Below are positions 32,191 through 44,739 of a DNA stretch of 64,000 bases, piece after piece. The position numbers and the translations under genes are program-made. Position 1 is the stretch's first letter, and each line of letters starts with the position of its first letter. Origin of the DNA: Metellina segmentata (lineage: Eukaryota > Arthropoda > Arachnida > Araneae > Tetragnathidae). The DNA lies in assembly GCA_947359465.1 (NCBI GenBank), contig OX375872.1:12780137-12844136 (forward strand), in the 5' to 3' direction. The notes below the pieces were generated by a model. That model ran no database searches. It saw only the letters and a list, made by a program, of their open reading frames with translations, and was not told the origin of the DNA.

Positions 32191-34898
32191 TGTGTGTTTA
32201 AGTACACAAACCAAGCAAAGGTTAAAAATAAAGTACCTTATTTTGGGGTACGGAATTCAAATATTGTACTTCAGCCAGTAGTTCTGATTCTTTTTTAAAA
32301 TAATAAACGTCTAATTTGAGACTATTCTCAAATTATTGAAAAAAAGATTTCGTGATAAGGCCAACCCGTCGCTATCTAGTGCTAATCCTCATATAGCAAA
32401 AAATAATTTGACAAGTAAATCTATGCAAGTTTGTTTTCGAGTGGTGTTTTTTGAGGGTGCTATTTTATTTTTGAATAACTTTAAAAAAAAACACGTTGAT
32501 TGATTTGTGTGCATACTGTTTATTCAATAAATGATACTGTTCATAAAAATGGCGCCTTTGCATAATAAACAACTTGTCATTGAATCGTCAAGTGTTGTTA
32601 TAAAGAGTTCATACTCATAGATTTAATGTATGGAATTGCGCAAGTGCTGAAAATTATGAAGGAAATATGCATGAAATTATGAATACATTAAGTGCAGCCT
32701 AAAACCAGATTACAGTTTCAGAGAAGGCAAAGGTTTAATTTTTCTTTATTTCTCATACATTACATAACATAAACAAAACAGATAAAATTAGAGCACAAAA
32801 CATAAAAAGAAAATTAGCCACTGTCAGCAGTTACAAGGAATCAAAATTAAACAAGAAAGGGTTTGCGAATGCAGATGCTTAATGTGAGCCAGTGAACAGT
32901 CCTTCATTAAACTGATCATTGAAAATTATCTGAAATTTTTCAAGATTCCGTTCAATTCACTGTCTTGGTTTTGCAGATAAAGGGCACTACTGGCAAAAAA
33001 AAAAAAAATCGCGATTTCGTTGCGTTATAATTAGCCAGCTCTAACCCATCATTTAAAAGAAAATTTCTATTTCTTCAGTTGATCCACATGTAGTTATCGT
33101 CTCATAAAAGCACCTTCGACTTCAACTTGTTTCGACACAAGGAAAAGGACTAATTCTAGAATGGAATAAATAATTCGCTAAAGCAGAAGCTAATCTCGAA
33201 ATTAATTTCGGTTTGACTTCATTGAGAATTTACATTAGTGCAGTGAAATACAACCCAAAAGCAGTTTGAGACCTACTAGGTTTAGCAGTTTGAGGTAACG
33301 CGAACTTCCGAATAAACAGTATTCAAAAAGCAGATCTTGGAGCCGGATACAGGAAGTAGGACTGGTCTTGATTTTAAATTTCAGTGAAATTTTTTTCTTT
33401 ACATCACCCGGAAAGGAATTAGACATAATTTAATATTTTATACATATATTAAATACATACGTAAATATTAGCATAACACTAGAATGGCCGGTACAAAACG
33501 TCAGCTTGTCATTTGGGCATCAATAAGGTGCGAAAATTGTTATACTATATCTAAGTGCCATAGTCACTACTTTTCCTTTCAGTTAACTTTGAGCAATACT
33601 TTGATACGATTATGTATGCTAATAAATTACAGTAAACAGATTATTTTTACTCTACGAGTTTCACTACGAGTTCTGAAATTTAAAAATCAAAAGAAAGTAT
33701 TACTTTTCTAGACAGTGTTTAGACAGATTTGACATTAACTTATTAAGTTTGTATAGCAGACATACCTTATTTACAACTGATACAAATATAAGCAATATTT
33801 CGCTGTTTCCAAGTACCATTTACTTGAACGTGCCAAAAGTTTAGTGTGTATTGGTTGCATATGGTTGCACTTTTTACAAACGGGCTCTAGTGCCGAAATG
33901 TGATACTAATGGGTGTTCTATTGTTGAACGGTTTTCAAGAAACTGGTCACTGAATCAAAAATCATTCATCACTAGTGTAAGAGTACTATAGTCTCTCTCA
34001 AAACAATTTTATAAGGAGGGCATACACTTCATAAGAGTTTTTTACACTTCTGGATTTGAACCGAATGGGACTGCCTTTGTCCGCAAACAATTTATTGTAT
34101 AAAATTCAATGCATTTGCTTTGTATTGAACAGTTGACAGTGCATGGAAACGATTTTTGCGAAACTAAAATACTGCAAGTTATCCCGAGAAAAGTATCTTA
34201 CAGATTCAATTTAAACAAATTTGGATTTATGTCGAGAGCAAATGGTATTCATGCTACAAAACAGGCACACAAATCGCATTCTGGATAAGAGATGGTTTAA
34301 CTTTCGTCCAAGTAAATGAAATTGTATTTCGAAAAGAGCATCCTTTAGAAAACTTGAATCATAAGCAAAATTAAGTTGAGTATTATAGAGCAAATACTTT
34401 TTGGAAAGCTCGATATATTTAGGTATAAGTTTTATTTAACTTGCAATCTCATACTAAGCTTGGTATCTAAATTGAAATTAGGAAATGGATATATTTTATT
34501 AGGATTTGTGAAAGTTCGCTGACTAGTATACACATTTAAATATGGCGCATGAATGTTTTTCGAAAATTCTATTGGTAAATTACAATTGGGATAGAGAAAG
34601 TCTTCATTGAGATCCAGTCCTATTTCTAAGCAAATCCACATATTCAAGCCTTCATACTCTTCATTTTAATAGGCAACTGATATTGGATATTAAGTACAGA
34701 AGACACAGACATTAGAAATTTTCGATTTCAACTACGCATTGAAAAGGGAAAACAGGAAAGCGACAATTGTATATATTCTTATATACAAATATTTTGCATT
34801 TACTAATATATTTTACGTAACATTTTGTTTCGTTACATGAATTATGCCTTACCCACAAAGCGGTCTTAATTAAGTATCATTTACCCTTGTGTGTTAAT
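32190..34898. other. Unique AT-rich DNA, nothing recognised
   Basis: No frame over 80 codons, no repeat family and no inverted ends were noticed. It may be intron or intergenic DNA. Confidence 0.4.
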
Positions 34899-35031
34899 CC
34901 GAATCCCGCTATCCCTATCCAGATCCGTCGAACCAATGAACAACGAGAACGAGAGGATTGGCAGATTCAGTCATTCTCGTTCTCATCGCTCATTGGTTCG
35001 ACGGATCCGAATGCGGATAGCTTCTTCGGAT
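34899..35031. repeat. Imperfect ~55-bp inverted repeat
   Basis: The left arm ends in CGAACCAATGA..GAGAACGAG. The right arm, reversed, has GGATCCGTCGAACCAATGAG and GATGAGAACGAG. Pairing extends outward through CTATCC and AATCCGAA. Loop about 20 bp. A small MITE or foldback unit; no target duplication identified. Confidence 0.8.
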
Positions 35032-36449
35032 TGACATGTAACTGTTAAAGAGTCTATGCTGGAAGCACAGCACACAATTAAAATCTCAGGGTAAAGTACC
35101 ACTACAAGCTATATAAAGCCTTACCTACCAACCTCCAAAAACATACTGAAGATGTTTACGACATAATAAGCAACACACAACTTAAAAAAGTCAGAGATAA
35201 AAAAATGCCCCTTAAAAATAAAAAATAATTAAAAGCGCGAATTGTGTGAAATTGAGCTTTATGAAAGCAGTGTAAAGCAGAAAAAGTGCTTTCTGGCTAC
35301 TCTGTTTGGCGGCAGTTATAACTAATTTGGCGATATTTTACATAAAATGACGCTAAATATCTGCAAAAATGAGCGGTTAAACTTTTTTTTTAGTGTTTTA
35401 GAGGTATTTATCGTTAGAGCACAAATTCATCAACTAACTGTTTTCGGAGATACTTGATGCCTCTTTTCATGAGAAATACTTTGCCATATTGTAATAATTT
35501 TAAAACATATACAATCAAAATGCTCGTCATTTTTACCCTTTTAGACCTAAAAACTAATAATAATCTTTAAACGACCGTTAAGTAGTCTTTGTCAATGAGT
35601 TTCCACTCCAAACCGACGATATATAAATAGACTTTTCTTTAAAATAAGTGTCTAAGGTTTCCACGCTAGCAATTCCTACGTTTTCTACGGTTTGGCACCA
35701 AACTTTGAAATTGGCATCCCTTGAAAATTTTCTCCGTAAAGAGAAATCCGGACATTTTTCGTCAGGAAGACCAGAAAATCAAGTTTTTCCGTCGATATAG
35801 CTTAAAATAAAAATTTAGTCAAAAAAATGTATGACTAAAATTTAAGCATGTCTCCGAGCTGCAGTTCGTTGATTACCAGACGAATGGACTTTACAAATAT
35901 AGAACATCATTTGCGTCTGATAGGAAAGCTAATGAACTGCATAACCATATTTGTTACACAAAAGGTTTGAGAAGATTCTGATTTCAAATCGACCAGGACG
36001 GAATAGTTTCAAGTTATACAACTTTAAGCAGATGTATAGCGAAGTACTTAAGACTTTTGATTTGGTCCTCTTTCGCTAGTTTTTGCTACAAAGCATCTCC
36101 GTGCAGCCGAAAATGCTCAATCTCGAGTGAAGAGTTCGTAGTGAATTGAATGAGTTTCGTGTGTAACACAGTGGCCACGTGCATTATCGGCTTCAGCTTC
36201 TCAAATGACATCAGCGGCCAATCTCGCAACACTGTCAATTCCACAGGAATTGGTCTGGAACTCAAAACTGTAACCTCGTAGCTGCGAGGTCAAAGAAAAG
36301 AAAATTAAATTAGAAATGGTACACGTTCTTCAACTGCATCTATTCCAGTTAGCAATAAATTACAATAACCACTGACATGAATACCGAGACTGAAGGAAAC
36401 TACTCAAGACCATGTCTTGGGAAAATAGCTTAGCCAAAGAATGAGAAGG
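35032..36449. other. Unique AT-rich DNA, nothing recognised
   Basis: No open frame or repeat stands out before the GC-richer segment at 36450. Confidence 0.4.
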
Positions 36450-36990
36450 TTACACAATCAAAGGGAATGAGGAGATTCAAAGTTTCAAACTTTGGAGATG
36501 TATATACTTCAGTCAGCCGTAAGTTCCGTTTTTCAAGTGACGTTCATTTGGTGCGCATACATTTGCGAGTCGAACCGTTCGTGGAAATTATTTTCACAAC
36601 GAACTTCCAGCGATCCATGGGAAAGGAAGGAACCAACCGCGAACCACCAGGCAGTCATTCGTCAGCCACCGGTGATGACGATGGAGCCTGGAGGTTCGCA
36701 AGCAGAAAGAAAAGCAACGAACTACTCACGACGCTGTCCCAATCTGAATCGAGAACGTCTTTGTGTTCGTCGAAAAACCAACTGGAAGCGGATCGACACG
36801 AACCGTTCGTTTGGTGCTCAAAACCCCGTCCCAATCATGAGAACTAGACTCGCGAACGGTTCAGCTCGCAAATGTATACGAGAATTTAAGTGTCAATATA
36901 TCTATAGTAGAATAAATAAGGCCATGGTGAGCTAAGAATTAGTTAGAAAGGTATGAAGAGTTAAAACAGAAAACGTGAATAAAGCTTTCG
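36450..36990 (+). other. GC-richer segment with two overlapping frames, then polyadenylation-like signals
   Basis: Two overlapping forward frames (36467-36847, 126 codons; 36492-36935, 147 codons) occur in a stretch that is clearly less AT-rich than its surroundings. Neither shows a motif I recognise. AATAAA occurs at 36912-36917 and again near 36980. It could be a host 3' exon or UTR, or part of a retroelement. The GC content alone raises the chance of long frames, so I do not call a gene. Confidence 0.25.
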
Positions 36991-37317
36991 AATATTAAAA
37001 GACACCCACAATTGAAAATATCTCGAATTCCCAAAAAGGCTGCTAAGTCTAAGGGGCAGTGGGATGTTTGTAGTCCCACCTCCTTGAAAAGGTTAAGGTT
37101 AGGCGAATAAACATTCTAGGTATAGAGGCTGTTAAGGTTAGGTATATTCTCTCATTTGATATTCTGATGGTACAAGAGTAATTTAGATGGAGACATAAGA
37201 ACAAGGTCATTCCCAAGATATTGGTCAACTCACGTGTAAACCTCACCTAAATATTCTAGGTACATTAAAAGGTACCTATATATTCTCTCACTTGATATTC
37301 TAAATATCATTCCGTTG

Positions 37318-37458
37318 GATAACGTCAAGTAATGGATGTACACGTTCAAGGAAAGTTGTAAAGACAAAAGAGACACCCCGGGACAGGAATCGAAGCTACG
37401 CCACCTACTGACAGGTTGCTATCACAGTGGGCAAACTCGCTGAGCCACGGCGGCCCAA
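37318..37458 (-). mobile_element. SINE-B, head half, reverse
   Basis: AACGTCAAGTAATGGATGTA, GGGACAGGAATCGAAGCTAC, GCTATCACAGTGGGCAAACT and CGCTGAGCCACGGCGGCCC. Confidence 0.75.
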
Positions 37459-37924
37459 CGTTCATAAGGGAAGAATGCCTAGCAATGTGATCAGTACAAT
37501 GGTGGCCAAATTTAAGTAGAAAGGCTTTGTTCCACTTAGAAATTAATGAGAAGCGTAAGGAAATGGTGTTGAAATTATTGGGCATCAGGAAGCATGCATT
37601 TTAACATCTCATGGCCAAGTCTTCACTACCCTTTAAATTTTCTTCGCACAGTACTCGTCTTCTCTACAATCGTTTTGCTCCAGTGATCCTGTAGTGAAAA
37701 ATAAACGTTCTGTAAATCGATCTTGCGAACACTTGATACAACACACAAAATTAGACATAGTATAACAAAAATGTGATACAAAAATTCAACAACCTAAAAC
37801 TATTTACCAAATGTTCAATAGCATGCCAAGTTACGCAATGAGTTACGAAACCGGTTGCCCAAACATTGGTGCCCTATGGGACCTTTGTAGAAAAACTATT
37901 ATTAAACTAGAATAAACCTCGATT

Positions 37925-38042
37925 GTTTCGAGGTTTATGGAGCAATCGCCGTATTTGGCCAAGCTGCGCAAAACACAAGATAGATAGGCAGCTTGAAGTA
38001 ATGAATACACACACAAACAGACCATGGAAGTCAAACCTGGAA
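37925..38042 (-). mobile_element. SINE-B, 3' half, reverse
   Basis: GAGGTTTATGGAGCAATCGC, GTATTTGGCCAAGCTGCGCA and GCTTGAAGTAATGAATACAC. Confidence 0.68.
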
Positions 38043-38330
38043 CATGGCAACAAATATTGGATAAAAACAGCGTTTTAAAATGTTCAAATCGAAAAGTAAA
38101 TGCGTGTTTAAAGATTCGGAATCTTTCAGCTCTCCTCTAATTTTCTATCGAATTGTCTATTTTCTAGAAGATGCGATATTTACATTCATACTTTTTAACA
38201 GTTAAACCATCTTGAATAGGTTCCAAAAGTTAGGTTTCAGTTCTTTGCTAAGTCACACGTTGGTCAGACAGTAAATTGGCTGAAATACGCATGCGTACCG
38301 ACCTGTACAGAAACGGAGTATGCCATACTA

Positions 38331-41004
38331 GGGTGGTCACAAAAAATCAATTTTCGAATTTCAACCGGGGCACACACACACACCCTAATGGTTTCCAAAA
38401 GGCTACAAAATGTGATTAGCAAAGTTTCAGCTCAACCTGATAATATTAACTCGTGCCTCATTGAGGTTAAAGTTAAGAAAAACAGCGATTTTTAGAAAAT
38501 ATCGCTGTTTTTATTCCTTAAAATCGAAATCATTCGTTCTGGAAACATGGTTCTTGTCATATTTCATGGGTAATTTTATTGACTTGGAAGTTTGATCTCA
38601 TCCACATTTTTTGCTAAAACTGATAGAATGGTATTCAACATTTTCCAGGTAAGGTCGTAGTGGATATCCTCAAAAGTGAGTTTTCATGCGAAGCCCTAAT
38701 AACACTACAATATTCAATTACATCTGCTTTCCAGATTTTGCTTTTTTGTAATTTTCATTTTGTACATTAAAAAGGCTTTTGTTAGAGGTATTTTCAGAAG
38801 TAAATTCAACAACATTCAAATTCAAAATGAAGGAATTAGGGGTAAAGAAGAGGAGTAAAAATGACAACAAATAGTGTTCAAATGTATTTAATTAATTATA
38901 TTGTTGAATTATATACATCATTACATTACTATTATTTAAATATACAAATTAAGTGGAAATTACAAATTAAGGTGGTAATGTCTTAGATATTGTAGCGTTT
39001 GAAGTCTTGAAAAATGTGCCTACATTCAAATACAACTTGTGAGTGGTATTTGACATTTTTCAGGCATTAGGTCATGACCCACAAAATTTAATTCTAGGTA
39101 GAAGTGTCATACGACTTCGCAGACAGCAATTCCGACAGCAATCAACTGATCTCATCAAAAATAGATTTAGAAATTCCGACTTAGAGGTAGCTGTTGTGCA
39201 CTGGGATGGGAAATTGCTTCCAGATTTGTTGAGTAAAGAAAATGTAGAGCGGATAGCGATTTTGATTACTTGTGGCGATGAAGAACAGTTGATAGGTGTT
39301 CCAATCCTTGAAAATAGTACGGGGAAATTCAGACAAAAGCAGTATTCTCAGCAGTTAGGCAGAGGGGGCAGTTGGGAAAATCCAGGCAATGAGTTTTGAT
39401 ACCACGGCAGTAAATACTAGTCGCCTTAGGGGAACCTGCGTTTTGCTAGAGCAGTTATTAGAGAAAAACCTTCTGAATTTAGCATTTCGCCACCATATTT
39501 TAGAAGTTGTTTTAAAAGCAGTTTTTAATTGCAAAATGGGCACATCCAAAGGTCCTCAGCCAGATATTTTTCGAAAATTCCAGACTGGGTGGTCTAAGCT
39601 AGACAAGAAATACGAAACAGGTATAGAATATGAAAATATTAGAAATAAAATAAGTAATCCAGACCAAATTTCAAGTTTTCTTTTTGAACAATTAAAAAAC
39701 CAACAAATTATAAAGAATTCGTCCAACTTTGCTTAATTCATTTAGGGCGTCTTCCTCAAAAGACATTATTTTTTGAGTACCTGGTGCTATTCATCACGCC
39801 AAATGGATGGCAAAGGACATTTATTCTCTCAAAATGTATCTTTTCAGGGATCAATTTTTTAAAAATAATAAACTATCTGTGGCATATCAACGCAGAGCAG
39901 GTTGCATTTTCATTTTTCGATGATACTTTGGGGGGAAAATGTCAAAACAAGCATGGTTGAAAAATTAAGGTCCGAAGTAGATAATGATGAAGATGATTAT
40001 GATGATAGGGATGTAAAACCAAAACTCAATCTTCAACAAGTTGTTCATTTATTGGACAAAGAAGTTGATTATTTTGTTTCTACTCGAACTCTAAACTTTT
40101 TTAAGAGATTTGAAATCGATACAGATTGTTTTAAATACTGGTCCCGATGTATGGTTTCAAAATCATCACTATTTAAAAGCTAAAAAAAAAGTGAACGGTT
40201 TAAGGGTTGTTAGTGACACTGCTGAGAGAGGAGTAAAATTATTAAAGACTTAAATTCCTCTTTGACGAAAGACGAAGAACAGCGGCAGTTCCTTTTACAA
40301 GTTGTATCTGAATGTAGGCACATTTTTACAAGACTTCAAAAGCTGCAATATCTAAGACATTACCACCTTAATTTGTAATTACCACTTAATTTGTATATTT
40401 AAATAATAGTAATGTAATGATGTATAATTCAACAATATAATTAATAAAATACATTTGAACACTATTTGTTGTCATTTTTTCTCCTCTCTTCCTCTTCTTT
40501 ACCCCTAATTCTTTCATTTTAAACTTGAATGTTGTTGAATTTACTTCTGAAAATACCTCTAACAAAAGCCTTTTTAATGTACAAAATGAAAATTACAAAA
40601 AGCAAAATCTGGAAAGCAGATGTAATTGAATATTGTAGTGTTTTTAGGGCTTCGCGTGAAAACTCACTTTTGAGGATATCCGCTACGACCTTACCTGGAA
40701 AATGTTGAATACCATTCTATCAGTTTTAGCAAAAAAAGTGGAAGAGACCAAACTTAAAGTCAATAAAATTTCCTATGATATAAGACAAGAACCAGGTTTC
40801 CAGGACGAATGGTTTCGATTTTAAGGAGTAAAAACTACGATTTTTTGCTAAAAATCGCAGCTTTTCGTAACTTTAACCACCATGAGGCACGTGTTAATAT
40901 TATTATCAGGTTGAGCTGAAACTTTTCCAATCACATTTTCAAGTCTATTGGAAACTTTTAGTGGGCTGCCATGAAAGATTGGGCGAAAAAAAATTTCCCC
41001 ATAT
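38331..41004 (+). mobile_element. DNA transposon with long (~650 bp) inverted arms and a decayed transposase-like gene; superfamily not assigned
   Basis: The left arm (about 38391-39040) reappears as the reverse complement at about 40297-40955 with high similarity over ~650 bp. Both arms share the segment around GGTAAGGTCGTAGTGGATAT / its inverse, an AATTAATTATATTGTTG-type stretch and a small hairpin (38481-38511; 40829-40862). The outer left end begins near GGGTGGTCACAAAAAATC (38331). The outer right end is degraded, so 41004 is approximate and no target duplication is assigned. Between the arms is a broken coding region (39043-40377). Arms this long point to foldback-type or uncharacterised transposon families. 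Confidence 0.75.
39043..40377 (+). pseudogene. Broken transposase-like gene of an uncharacterised arthropod family
   Basis: The coding region survives as pieces in three frames. Piece 1 (39043-39399) carries VVHWDGKLLPDLL and ITCGDEEQLIGVPIL. Piece 2 (39389-39736) is in the next frame and carries SFDTTAVNTSRLRGTCVLLE and FRHHILEVVL. An in-frame stop ends it at 39736. Piece 3 (39902-40183, same frame as piece 2) has an acidic stretch, EVDNDEDDYDDRD. After a run of A at 40182-40190 the frame shifts again (KVNGLRVVSDTAERG, 40188 on), then once more to a final segment ending HLNL at about 40377. The D in HWDGK and the D and N of FDTTAVNT recall an RNase H-like fold, but the family has no name I can give. 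I recall many unnamed spider proteins with the same motifs. The C-terminal part lies inside the right inverted arm. At least two frameshifts and several stops make it non-functional. Confidence 0.72.
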
Positions 41005-41025
41005 ACCTTGCCTACAGAAAGGTTG

Positions 41026-41182
41026 AGATGACGAGGCAACAACTGAGCTGGCACCTTACTCTCCAAACTTTCCCACCACGCCAAGGTAAAGAAGATATAA
41101 TTAACCCCCCTTGTACACGACGGTCTTTGGTTGGATTGGAACTCACAGCCCTCCGGTTGCTGTTACTCTTCCTACCGGAGGA
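41026..41182 (-). mobile_element. SINE-A, head type 2, 5' part, reverse
   Basis: GATGACGAGGCAACAACTGA, CTTTCCCACCACGCCAAGG, TTGTACACGACGGTCTTTGG and a degraded type 2 head. It lies at the degraded right edge of the long-arm transposon. Confidence 0.65.
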
Positions 41183-41216
41183 CTGTGGCCCACATTTCTT
41201 ACACATATATTCCAAA

Positions 41217-41475
41217 CCTGTGTAAATCGAATGAGCACATAAAGGGATTTGGCTTTGAATCGTCTTATCAAGCTTTTATTTCGCGTTAGTATCCTATTAG
41301 GATTCAGCCAGACGGCTTACCGTTTTGGAGCCTTTTGTAAACACACCTTTCTTTCATAGATTTGAAAATGTATGTAAATCGAATAGGCGCATGATCGATT
41401 CAAAGCCAAATCTGCTCATCTTAACAGGCTTTGATTTCGCGTAGTATGCTATTAGCTCAGCCTGACGGCATATCC
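41217..41475 (+). repeat. Two direct copies of a ~100-bp segment
   Basis: 41217-41325 and 41373-41475 share ATGTAAATCGAAT, CAAAGCC..AT, TTTGATTTCGCGT-AGTAT, CTATTAG and CAGCC-GACGGC in that order, at roughly 75% similarity by eye. Origin unknown. Confidence 0.5.
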
Positions 41476-41748
41476 TTAACTAACTGAATAAATTTTTAAT
41501 AAATTCTCATCGAAGACCTCTGAAAAAACTTTCTCCAAACACCGTGCTAAATATATGTTTTGGAACATCAATTAAACAACATTTTTTTTGACAAAACAGT
41601 TTTAATGAGTCATCTGCTCGTCAGAAAAAGTAGGGGCGACAGAAAGCAGTCTTCAACTTTAAAAAAACATTTTCATACATTTTCCGAAACTGAATTTTAT
41701 ACTTGTTCGATCTTGGTATGGTGTTGTAACGTCCTAGTGCCCGGTTCT

Positions 41749-42240
41749 GGGGTCGCCAAACTTCTTTGACCGTTGACCCCTTCAAGAGTTTCTAGACTTT
41801 TTATCGACCCGTCTATTTTACTACTACGTAATTATAATAGGATAAGCAAAAAAGACGCTTATGCGAGTTTTTATGTTTATATTATAGTTAAGAATGTGTT
41901 TATTGTATGAATAATATAGTACTAGCCACTGCGTGGCCAGCACGTCGTTGCCCGTGATAGTTCTTCGTGGGGTCAGGTGTGACCACTGCTCACTAACGCT
42001 CGCCAACCCCCGGTGATTGTTACGTATTCTCATTTGGTTTGCTTCGCAAACAAACTCTACAGGCACGCCATGATGGCCTCGAAGTGGCTATTATCAACAC
42101 CGTACTTGAAAATTCAAGCGAAAAGGGAGAGCCACTTCAGGAAGTTTTGGATATTTGTGTCTTAATATTTTTCGATCGACCCCTAACAATGCTATATGCC
42201 CTTGGAGGTCGATATCGATCCCTTTGGCAATCACTGGCCT
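41749..42240. mobile_element. Possible hAT-like element around the Helitron end
   Basis: The left end GGGGTCGCCAAACTTCTTTG and the right end (reverse) AGTGATTGCCAAAGGGATCG share a GC-CAAA core and both are followed by (G)TTGACC/TCGACC sequence. The match is short and imperfect. Confidence 0.25.
41921..42035 (-). mobile_element. Helitron 3' end (reverse orientation)
   Basis: Read on the minus strand it ends GCCACGCAGTGGC followed by CTAGT, a 13-nt hairpin and the CTAG end of a Helitron. The inner ~100 bp match 61845-61930 in the opposite direction. The 5' end was not found, so the true right limit may lie further on. Confidence 0.6.
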
Positions 42241-42411
42241 AGTTTAAAGAGCTATTATCCTTGATGCGCCTGCCTGTCTACTGGTGTCATCGGCTCGATT
42301 CCACCGAATAGAACTGAAATTCGGAAAGATTTCGGACTCCGTCTGGTTGCTTGTCTCAGCGGCAACTCGAAGATTTTTTATGAAATTAAGCATGTTGTTT
42401 TGCTTTGATGG

Positions 42412-42680
42412 GTATTTTAATTAACGTTGTACTGGAGGAACATGGCGGGTTATACCGGAATCAAATCCGAAGGAAAAGATCCGAGGACAACACGCAAGTT
42501 TGAGCCACGGTCAGATGACGAGGTCAAACCTAAGCTGGCACCCACTCTCTAAACTTTAACACCACACCAACGGGAGGACATTTGAAGCCACGGCAGATTT
42601 AACGTTGACCAGCCACCATTGTTCACGACGGTCCTAATTTGGATTCGAATTCGTAACCCTCCTATTGTGTTTTGCTTAGA
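42412..42680 (-). mobile_element. SINE-A, head type 2, reverse
   Basis: TTTTAATTAACGTTGTACTG, GGTCAGATGACGAGGTCAAA and TTGTTCACGACGGTCCTAAT. Confidence 0.7.
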
Positions 42681-43159
42681 ACGCTTCCATTGTTAAAACC
42701 CATGTAAATAGTCTGGCGTAATAAATATAATTTTTATTTCCAATTTGAATTTTATCAGTGTTGTGTAGTTACTGATTCCGGTTGGTCTAGCTGGTCCATA
42801 AAAGTAAAATAACTCGTATTTAAAGTCCAAAAGGATTTTTTTAAAAAGGTCGTGGGGATCTGCACCGACACATTTCATGTTTTAACCCTCCTCGACGAAT
42901 CTCGCGTTAGCAAAACTGACCTTGTGTTAATGGATAAGAAATCATCAAAAAGAAATCGACACTATCGTGGCGCGGAAATACATCTCGTTAAGTACTAACG
43001 AAATTGGTTACGTCAAAAAACCACATGGAGGGTTAAATGTAGTAAAATCTCGATAAGTCGTTACCTGATAATTCCTCAATTTTCTCCAGTCTCGTCTTTT
43101 TCTCACAGACGGCAATGCAACTAAACCCTCGTTCATTAGTTGCGAATTCAAATGTTACC

Positions 43160-43262
43160 CAGGTGTGTTGGGTGTTTGGAGGTATGGCGCAATGGCCATA
43201 GTCGGCCAAGCAGGGACAGACACGTGACATACAATATCAAGTAATAGACAATGCTTCATCTC
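43160..43262 (-). mobile_element. SINE-B, 3' half, reverse
   Basis: GAGGTATGGCGCAATGGCCA, GTCGGCCAAGCAGGGACAGA and CATACAATATCAAGTAATAG. Confidence 0.7.
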
Positions 43263-44111
43263 CAACAAAGTAAGGAACTTAAGGACTCTGTAACTGGATG
43301 ACATTTCTCATCCGGTAGTTGTAGTGTTTGTAATTACTGAGTTCCAAAGTGACGACTGTACACCAACCACATAGCCCCAACAATCGTTAGGGATTCATTT
43401 TCAATACAACTTGAGATGAGTATAGCCTTCAACAAACGATTGTACTAACTACAAAGAAAAAACCGTGGTGTGCGCAGGCACAACGCACACGATGAAATAT
43501 CGTACGAGATAAAAATGACCTATTACTTCAAATAAGAAAAACAAATTGCCCCAGAAATGTTGGAATAGGTATTGGAGGCTGGCCACAGCCGAGCAGCTTG
43601 GGACGCGAATACAAACTACCAGGATAACCGTTCAAATATATTGGTTCCAAGATTTTACTGTACATCCAACTTTGATATAAAAATGAGTCTAAAAACCGAA
43701 ATTTCGTCAACTTTCTTCCTGAACTGAAATAGCGAAACTTTTCCGGGTTCAGCTTATTTTACCACTACTCTCATAATTACGTATACAGAATCCTCCAAAT
43801 GCAACATGGAGAACACATAACGCAACACTCTTACAAATCTTAAACTCTCTTACAAATCGTAAATCTTACTCTCAAAAGTATTTAGTAACTAAAATATTCA
43901 TGATCTCACAATGAGCGACTGTTATCCTTTTATTTAGTTAAACAAAAACTTTTAATACACATAAAACACGAACGCAAAAATTAAAGTCTGGTAGTTTTTT
44001 TAAGCAAAGAAACAAGTTAGAGATGGATTCATTTATATTTAATACATAAAAACCCAGTGTTCCATAATTGTTTGGAACCAAGAGTTCCAGGAATCTGGTA
44101 GGTAGTTGAAT

Positions 44112-44402
44112 TAATGTTACAATGCAAAAACACAAGAGGCTATTGGCGACAGTTCGGGATCAAAACCCAAGAGAAAGATTCGAAGACGTCGCATCGTCAT
44201 TTTGATCCACGGACAGACGACGAGGTCAACATCTGAGATGGCACCCCCCCTCTCTAAATTTCCACACCACGCCAACGTGAGAACATTTGAGGTCACGACA
44301 GACTTAGCGTGCAGTAGCCCCCAAATACACGAAGGTATTTTAGTTAGATCTAGTCTTGAACTCGCAACATTCCAGTTGCTAATCCGCAACTCTACCAACT
44401 GG
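44112..44402 (-). mobile_element. SINE-A, head type 2, near full length, reverse
   Basis: From TTGAATTAATGTTACAATGC to the reverse head (CCAGTTGCTAATCCGCAACT). The body segments are all present. Confidence 0.78.
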
Positions 44403-44452
44403 ATCTAAATATATCGTGACAATCTAGCAACTAAAATCCGATGTTCTTCTCT

Positions 44453-44738
44453 CAGGGTTGCCACGGCTTAGTACCAAAACTTCAAAAATGCCCCCCCCCC
44501 AAAAAAAAAAAATCCCTAAAGAAATCCGAAAAGTATTTTTCAATTCGCTTTTTGTAAAAAAGGAAATCTATCGTTGACGTTTGGTGAATTTTCAAAAAAG
44601 TCGCCAAAAAATCCCCCTAAAACTTTTGAGACGATTTTGTTGAACTTTTGCTTAAAAACTTTTGAGACGAACCCTTGGTCGCCAAGGTTGAAAAATAGTA
44701 GCAAAAAGTCGCCGTTTAGTCGCCAGTGGCAGCCCTTG
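44453..44738. mobile_element. hAT-like MITE
   Basis: The left end CAGGGTTGCCACGGC and the right end (reverse) CAAGGGCTGCCACTGGC match with one gap. CAGGG-type ends are usual for hAT elements. No 8-bp target duplication could be confirmed, so the limits may be off by a few bases. The inside repeats ACTTTTGAGACGA twice and contains a C10-A12 run (44490-44512). Confidence 0.45.
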
Positions 44739-44739
44739 T

